Source: Clostridia bacterium (GTDB lineage: Bacteria > Bacillota_A > Clostridia > Oscillospirales > Butyricicoccaceae). From it: DNA of 10,694 nt. The stretch spans positions 1 to 10,694 of the forward strand of contig JAFYMZ010000083.1 in assembly GCA_017548175.1 (NCBI GenBank). The letters run 5' to 3'. Positions 6,696-10,694 of the stretch are shown here, in pieces (within the stretch, counting starts at the first letter, position 1; the number at the start of each line of letters is the position of its first letter). Under the pieces are notes generated by a model, which saw only the letters and a program-made list of their open reading frames with translations, did no database searches and was not told the origin of the DNA. The position numbers were made by a program, and so were the translations under genes.

Positions 6696-7494
6696 AGATA
6701 TTACCCTGGGCCAGTATTTCCCCGGCACCAGCGTCATCCATCGACTGGACCCCCGTACCAAGCTGCTGGCGCTGATTTTGTACATCGTGTCGCTGTTCCT
6801 GTCCAGCAATGTACTGTCCTATGCCCTGTGCATTGCCTTTTTGCTGACGGTACTGTTTCTGTCCCGCATCCAGCCCAAGCTGGTGCTGAAGAGCCTGAAG
6901 CCGGTGGTCTTTATCGTCATTCTGACCGCAGTGCTGAATATGCTGTACACCCCCGGCGATGTGCTGTGGAGCCTTGCCTTTATCAAGATCACCAAACAGG
7001 GCATCCGTACCGCCATCTATATGGCGCTGCGCATCACCCTGCTCATCACCTCGGCTACGATGCTGACCTACACCACCTCCCCCATCAGCCTCACCGATGC
7101 CATCGAGAATCTGCTGAGCCCCCTGAAAAAGGTGAAGGTGCCCGTGCACGAGTTTGCCATGATGATGACCATCGCCCTGCGCTTTATCCCCACCCTCATC
7201 GAAGAAACCGGCAAGATCATGTCTGCCCAGAAGGCACGCGGTGCCGACTTTGAAAGCGGCAGCCTGTTCGCCCGCGCCAAGGCGCTGGTGCCCGTGCTGG
7301 TGCCCCTGTTTATCTCCGCCTTCCGCCGCGCCGATGAACTGGCCGTGGCCATGGAGTGCCGCCTGTATCACGGCGGTCAGGGCCGTACCCGTCTGCATCA
7401 GCTGAAGTACACCAAGCTGGATCTGGTGGGCGGCCTGCTGGTGATTCTGGTTTGCGCCGGCATCATCGTGCTGGGTCGGGTGGCACTGGTATGA
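6688..7494 (+). CDS. ecfT: EcfT: ECF transporter transmembrane coupling subunit, 268 aa
   Basis: EcfT is the membrane scaffold that joins the two EcfA ATPases to exchangeable S components. The start has the family form GQYFPGTSVIHRLDPRTKLL (8-27). Hydrophobic membrane segments follow at roughly 26-58, 72-86, 106-127 and, at the C-terminus, 245-264. The long cytoplasmic coupling helices carry the two family signatures: Ala-Arg-Gly at 183-185 (AQKARGADFE) and a second Arg at 225 in AMECRLYHGG. The second site reads Cys-Arg-Leu rather than the commonest Ala-Arg-Gly. The length is normal (about 265). ATG at 6688 is chosen for AAAGGAG 7 bases upstream and an 8-base overlap with ecfA2 (ATGCTTAA). 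The upstream in-frame ATG at 6643 would add 15 residues inside ecfA2 that do not resemble EcfT. Confidence 0.95.
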   Translation: MLKDITLGQYFPGTSVIHRLDPRTKLLALILYIVSLFLSSNVLSYALCIAFLLTVLFLSRIQPKLVLKSLKPVVFIVILTAVLNMLYTPGDVLWSLAFIKITKQGIRTAIYMALRITLLITSATMLTYTTSPISLTDAIENLLSPLKKVKVPVHEFAMMMTIALRFIPTLIEETGKIMSAQKARGADFESGSLFARAKALVPVLVPLFISAFRRADELAVAMECRLYHGGQGRTRLHQLKYTKLDLVGGLLVILVCAGIIVLGRVALV

Positions 7495-8267
7495 AGATCG
7501 CGTTAGTCCTGTCTTATTACGGTGCCGCCTATCACGGCTGGCAGCGGCAGAATAACGGCATGACCATTCAGGAACTGGTGGAGACCGCGGTGGAAAAGAC
7601 CTGCGGCAAGCCCACCTATGTTTCCGGCTGCGGCCGCACCGATGCCGGTGTGCATGCCAAGTATTATGTGGCCTCCATGGAACTGGACACCTCCATTCCC
7701 ATGGAGCGCCTGCCCGCGGCGCTGAACGCACGCTTGCCCTACGACGTGGTGATCCACAAGGCCGTGCAGGTGCCCGATGATTTTGACGCACGCTTCTCCT
7801 GCGTATGCAAGGAGTACACCTATGTGATCCACAACGCCCGGACCCGGGACCCCTTTACCGTGGATCGCGCCTATTTTTACTCACGCCCGCTGGATGCCGA
7901 TGCCATGCATCGCGCCGCCCAGCATTTTGTGGGCAAGCAGGATTTTGCCGCCGTGAAGAACGAAGGCACCCCTGTCAAAAGTACTGTCCGCACCATTTAC
8001 TACTGTAATGTCGAGCGCCGCGGCGACCGGATCTACATCCGCGTCTGCGCCGACGGCTTCCTGTACAATATGGTGCGCTCCATCGCAGGCACGCTGATGT
8101 ACTGCGGTGTGGGCAAGATCGCCCCCGAGGCGATTCCTGCCATTTTGGCCAGCGGTGATCGGGAACAGGCCGGTCCTACTGCGCCCGCCTGCGGACTGTA
8201 TATGTCCGCACTGACTTATAATATGGAGGCTTTGGATGGCCGCGCAAATGAAACCTACGACGAATAA
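7491..8267 (+). CDS. truA: TruA: tRNA pseudouridine(38-40) synthase, 258 aa
   Basis: TruA converts uridines 38, 39 and 40 in the anticodon arm of tRNAs to pseudouridine in the cytosol. The N-terminal LSYYGAAYHGWQRQ (7-20) and the catalytic-loop motif GRTDAGVHA (48-56) with nucleophile Asp51 are clear. The family Tyr in CKEYTY (106-111), DGFLYNMVRSIAGTL (188-202) and the C-terminal AGPTAPACGLYM (227-238) are also clear. The length is usual for bacterial TruA. The ATG shares bases with the ecfT stop (ATGA), and only a weak GGTGG site precedes it, so translation is likely coupled to ecfT. The same frame is open upstream to 7356, but that part is an out-of-frame reading of ecfT. In many Firmicutes truA is followed by rplM-rpsI; here it is followed by a DUF5711-like gene instead. 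Confidence 0.96.
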   Translation: MKIALVLSYYGAAYHGWQRQNNGMTIQELVETAVEKTCGKPTYVSGCGRTDAGVHAKYYVASMELDTSIPMERLPAALNARLPYDVVIHKAVQVPDDFDARFSCVCKEYTYVIHNARTRDPFTVDRAYFYSRPLDADAMHRAAQHFVGKQDFAAVKNEGTPVKSTVRTIYYCNVERRGDRIYIRVCADGFLYNMVRSIAGTLMYCGVGKIAPEAIPAILASGDREQAGPTAPACGLYMSALTYNMEALDGRANETYDE

Positions 8268-9438
8268 AGCATCGGTCAAAAACAACATCGCCAAGTTCCG
8301 TCAGGACCGCCGCCTGCTGGTGGTAGGTCTGTTTCAGGGACTGGGCCTTTTGCTGATGCTTGCCGTTCTGGTTTTCTCCATCGTTGCCTATCAGGACTAT
8401 CTGTCCCCTGCCTCTCTGCAGCAGGGCTTGCGCTATCTGGGTGCCACGGCATCCCAAGGCAGCACCGTCCTGCTGGACATCAGTCCCGATGAGGACGCGG
8501 TCTATCTGCCCATGGGTATGGGAATGGTGTCCGCCTCCCGGGACGGCTACCGCTACCACAGTATGGTAGAGGACAACCGCTTTTACACCGGCAGCAGTTT
8601 TGGCAGTCCTGCCATCACCGCAGGCAATCGTCTGGCGCTGATTTATGGCCGCGGCGGTGACACCCTGACGGTACACACCAGTTACGGACAGGTTTGGAGC
8701 AAAACGCTGGACTCCACCATCCTGTCGGCTTCTATGAACGCCAAAGGCGCCTTTGCGCTGGTGACCAACGAGACCGGCTATCGCTGCGCCGTTTCCGTGT
8801 ACAACAACAAACAAACGCTGCTGTGCAAATGGCTGTCCAGCCAGTATTATATCCTGTCCGCATCGGTGAATCACACCGCCAACGCCTTTGCCGCCCTGTG
8901 CTTCAGCGCAGAGAATGCCGGCGTGAAAACGCAGGTCTTGCTCTTCCGCGTGGGCGAGGAGCAGGCATTCGCCACGGTGGACCTGCAGGGTCGCAGCGTT
9001 TGCTCGATGAAGTATGATAATTCCGGGAATTTGTTCATACTATGTGAAGACAGCCTGTTGGCCGTTGACGGCAACGGCAGCATCGTGCTGGACCGCCGTT
9101 TTTCCGGCGAACTGACCGGCTTTTACCATCGTGAGGGGCAAGAGCCTCTGCTGGTCTTTACCCGCGCCGCCACCGACGGAGAGATGGTGCAGCTGCTGAT
9201 GCTGGATGCCGCCGGCAACGCCCTGTGCGACCGGGAATTTTCCGGCACTTACGTGGATGCCACCACCGACGGCGAAGTCTTTCATCTGCTGCTGGGCGAC
9301 AAGTTGATCTCCTTCTTTGCCGACGGCACGCAGGAGACCGGCGTGGCCTGCAGCGGTGCCGTTGCGGTTTTAGCCGGCAGCAACCACTGCCCCATTCTGC
9401 TGTACAGCGACCGGGCAGAAAAGCTGCAGCTGCATTGA
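8236..9438 (+). CDS. Single-TM DUF5711-like protein with repeat-rich external domain, 400 aa
   Basis: The protein has a short basic cytoplasmic tail (1-26, ending FRQDRR), one strongly hydrophobic segment (about 27-51) and a 350-residue remainder that should lie outside the membrane. The outer part is built of recurring beta-type units: a turn such as YGQVW, GNGSIVLD or AAGNALCD, followed by a hydrophobic strand and a polar turn, as in anchored beta-propellers. I believe it belongs to DUF5711, a Clostridia family of unknown function, judged from architecture and context rather than from a diagnostic motif. GGAGG (8225-8229) stands 6 bases before ATG 8236. This makes the gene begin 32 bases inside truA, with its ribosome site also in truA. 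ATG 8248 is a less well-spaced alternative. A structural or surface-sensing role would fit the next gene, CvpA-like, also being a membrane protein, but no enzymatic residues are evident. Confidence 0.8.
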   Translation: MAAQMKPTTNKASVKNNIAKFRQDRRLLVVGLFQGLGLLLMLAVLVFSIVAYQDYLSPASLQQGLRYLGATASQGSTVLLDISPDEDAVYLPMGMGMVSASRDGYRYHSMVEDNRFYTGSSFGSPAITAGNRLALIYGRGGDTLTVHTSYGQVWSKTLDSTILSASMNAKGAFALVTNETGYRCAVSVYNNKQTLLCKWLSSQYYILSASVNHTANAFAALCFSAENAGVKTQVLLFRVGEEQAFATVDLQGRSVCSMKYDNSGNLFILCEDSLLAVDGNGSIVLDRRFSGELTGFYHREGQEPLLVFTRAATDGEMVQLLMLDAAGNALCDREFSGTYVDATTDGEVFHLLLGDKLISFFADGTQETGVACSGAVAVLAGSNHCPILLYSDRAEKLQLH

Positions 9439-9471
9439 TCAGAGCACACGACCCCCAAGGAGGGCTTTTTT

Positions 9472-10116
9472 ATGACGTTTTTTTCTACGCCCCTGCTGTA
9501 TGACGCAGCATTTGTACTGATTTTACTGGTCAGTATCACGCTGGCCGCCAAGTGCGGCGCTTTCAAGGCCATTTCCGGCATTGCCGGCACGGTGGCCGGT
9601 CTGGTGGGCGGCTTGATGTTTCAGGACCGCATCGCCGTACACGTGGAAAGTTTCCTGACCCCGATGGTGGAGCGCACCATCCTCAGCTGGGACTTCTCTC
9701 AGTTTATGGAACTGAGCAGCGAGACCATTGCCAAGTTGTCCCAGACGATGGCCGATGTTATTTCCGCCTGGCAGCAAAGCAGCGGCGGTCAGATCCCGCA
9801 GGAGCTGGTCACCGGCATCACCGGCGAGATCGTGCCCCGAATGGCGGCTATTTTGAGTTTTCTGTTGTTGTTCTTTGCCATCAAGATCGTGGTGGTCTTG
9901 GTGCTGCGGTTGTTTAACGACAGCATTCCCGGCTTCCGCACCCTGAGCCGCGGCTTGGGTGCCGTACTGGGCGCCGTCAGCGGCCTGCTGCTGGCGCTGG
10001 TTCTGTGCTGGGCCGTGCTGCACTATGCCCCTGCCGACGAAGCCGCCGGACTGATCAATCAGCAGTCCCTGCGCGAAAGCCATATCGGCAGTGTGCTGTG
10101 CACCTTTTTCGATTGA
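9472..10116 (+). CDS. CvpA family membrane protein, 214 aa
   Basis: Four hydrophobic segments (about 8-25, 30-49, 121-147 and 161-184) with a polar 60-70 residue loop between the second and third match the CvpA (colicin V production) family. The C-terminal TLSRGLGAVLGAVSGLLLALVLCW (157-180) is typical of the family. CvpA was named from an E. coli host factor needed for colicin V release; in Firmicutes its role is poorly defined and linked to envelope functions. The central loop is longer than in minimal CvpA proteins and contains amphipathic helices (about 60-100). The start is secure: AAGGAGG lies before a T-run of six and the ATG at 9472. The gap to the previous gene is 33 bases, without a convincing terminator. 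It lies between two genes with the same leader motif (CCCCAAGGAGG also precedes the next gene). Confidence 0.88.
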   Translation: MTFFSTPLLYDAAFVLILLVSITLAAKCGAFKAISGIAGTVAGLVGGLMFQDRIAVHVESFLTPMVERTILSWDFSQFMELSSETIAKLSQTMADVISAWQQSSGGQIPQELVTGITGEIVPRMAAILSFLLLFFAIKIVVVLVLRLFNDSIPGFRTLSRGLGAVLGAVSGLLLALVLCWAVLHYAPADEAAGLINQQSLRESHIGSVLCTFFD

Positions 10117-10136
10117 CCCCAAGGAGGTAACCCCTG

Positions 10137-10622
10137 ATGAATATGCCTATTTGCGGCCGCTGCAAGAAAAATGTCGCGGTGGTTTTCGTCACCCGAATGG
10201 AGGGTGACAAGACCCAGAACGAGGGTCTGTGCCTGAAGTGCGCCAAAGAACTGGGCATTCAGCCTGTGACCCAGATGCTGCAGCAGTTCGGTGTCACCGA
10301 CGAAGATCTGGACACCGTATCGGAAGAACTGATGAACGGCGGTGGCGAAATGCTGCAGAATATGATGCAGCAGATGACCGGCCAGATGCCGGAACTGCCC
10401 CAGAATGACGAGTCCGACAGCGCCGATGAGGAGGAAGAAGCCGCCTCCCGCGCGCCTTCCCTCAACCTGTTCCAAATCTTCCGCAACCAGAAGGACAAAG
10501 AGCAGGAGTCCGATGCTTCTGCCGACAAGCAGAGCAAGAAATCCGGCAAAAAAGAACCCAACAAGAAGAAATTCCTCTCCAGTTATGCCCAAAACCTGAC
10601 CCAACAGGCCAAGGACGGCTAG
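10137..10622 (+). CDS. Zinc-binding N-terminal part of a ClpE/ClpC-type ATPase, ended by TAG (161 aa)
   Basis: The ORF starts at ATG 10137, 9 bases after AAGGAGG. It encodes a treble-clef-like zinc site with Cys6, Cys9, Cys32 and Cys35 (CGRC, 22 residues, CLKC), as in ClpE and in Clostridia Clp ATPases starting with a C4 zinc domain. A helical segment follows (CAKELGIQPVTQMLQQFGV, 35-53), then a Met/Gln-rich stretch, an acidic linker (DESDSADEEEEA) and a Lys/Ser-rich linker (about 122-145). The last residues, FLSSYAQNLTQQAKDG (146-161), match the segment that precedes the first AAA+ domain of ClpC/ClpE (NLTEQARKGKLDPVIGRD in relatives). TAG at 10620-10622 then interrupts the frame. McsA was considered but has more CxxC pairs and a UVR domain, neither of which is seen. 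The zinc domain would recognise substrates or adaptors for ClpP-dependent proteolysis. Confidence 0.8.
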   Translation: MNMPICGRCKKNVAVVFVTRMEGDKTQNEGLCLKCAKELGIQPVTQMLQQFGVTDEDLDTVSEELMNGGGEMLQNMMQQMTGQMPELPQNDESDSADEEEEAASRAPSLNLFQIFRNQKDKEQESDASADKQSKKSGKKEPNKKKFLSSYAQNLTQQAKDG

Positions 10623-10694
10623 TTGGACCGCGTGGTGGGCCGCGACAGCGAGACGCTGCGCGTGATTCAGATCCTCAACCGCCGTCAGAAGAAC
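10623..10694 (+). CDS. Start of ClpC/ClpE-type AAA+ module, in frame after the TAG (partial)
   Basis: Immediately after the TAG and in the same frame, 24 codons read LDRVVGRDSETLRVIQILNRRQKN. This is the entry to the first AAA+ domain of Hsp100/Clp ATPases: V(V/I)GRD, then R-VIQIL-RR-KN just before the Walker A of the D1 domain. The window ends before the Walker A motif. If this is a separate cistron, TTG at 10623 could serve as its start, because AAGGA (10611-10615) lies exactly 7 bases upstream. Otherwise it is the continuation of the preceding ORF beyond a nonsense, read-through or mis-sequenced codon. The AAA+ identity is secure from the motif. How it is translated is open. Confidence 0.75.
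   Translation, partial: MDRVVGRDSETLRVIQILNRRQKN

Noticed and set aside
7188..7196. DnaA-box-like 9-mer with one mismatch inside ecfT
   Set aside because: It is imperfect and within conserved coding sequence (Phe-Ile-Pro-Thr codons), so it is explained by the protein.
5616..7791. Long minus-strand open frames (about 400 codons each) opposite ecfA1, ecfA2, ecfT and truA
   Set aside because: They lie antisense to well-identified genes and show low-complexity His/Gln/Gly composition, the usual mirror of codon bias.
9439..9471. T-run before cvpA that might mark a terminator after the DUF5711-like gene
   Set aside because: Only three weak G-C pairs could form before it, and the G-rich arm is the Shine-Dalgarno sequence. 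The T-run is the spacer to the cvpA ATG.
10137..10622. Interpretation of the zinc-domain ORF as a free-standing McsA
   Set aside because: It has only two CxxC pairs and no UVR domain, and its end plus the following frame match the Clp linker and AAA+ entry. The partner mcsB/ctsR genes are not adjacent.

Overview
The window looks like a stretch of chromosome from a GC-rich gut-type Clostridia, most likely Oscillospiraceae/Ruminococcaceae (Faecalibacterium/Subdoligranulum-like). This rests on strong AGGAGG-type ribosome binding sites, the Firmicutes-typical ecfA1-ecfA2-ecfT-truA order, a UPF0371 (DUF1846) protein, a DUF5711-like anchored protein and a Clp ATPase with a zinc-binding N-terminus. 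The assignment is inferred from gene content and family resemblance; no database search was possible. Genes are tightly packed and there is no sign of an insertion sequence, prophage, CRISPR array, tRNA or rRNA. The longest gene-free stretch is the 221-bp divergent promoter region at 3884-4104.

Left part (1-3883, all minus strand). The deoC-citX-citG operon reads leftward from a near-consensus promoter (TTGACT-17-TACAAT). DeoC is deoxyribose-phosphate aldolase. CitX and CitG make and attach the phosphoribosyl-dephospho-CoA prosthetic group of citrate lyase, yet no citrate lyase subunit gene is in view. Further left, a UPF0371/DUF1846 gene has its own promoter and a perfect 12-bp hairpin terminator. 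It is followed by the 5' end of an unidentified gene that runs off the window edge.

Right part (4105-10694, all plus strand). One apparent operon starts from an extended -10 promoter at about 3999-4027. Its leader carries a perfect DnaA-box 9-mer. The genes are: a COG1092-like SAM methyltransferase; the energising module of an ECF vitamin/micronutrient transporter (ecfA1, ecfA2, ecfT), with two identical-style 8-bp start/stop overlaps; truA (tRNA pseudouridine synthase); a single-TM DUF5711-like protein whose start lies inside truA; a CvpA-family membrane protein; and a Clp ATPase gene.

The most notable observation is at the right edge. The 161-codon zinc-domain ORF ends in TAG at 10620-10622, but the same frame continues directly into the start of a ClpC/ClpE-type AAA+ module (LDRVVGRD...VIQILNRR). 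Relatives have a sense codon, typically Lys (AAG), at this junction. The gene is therefore interrupted by a single amber codon, split into two cistrons with a TTG restart, read through, or affected by a sequencing error. None of the other eleven complete genes in the window uses TAG.
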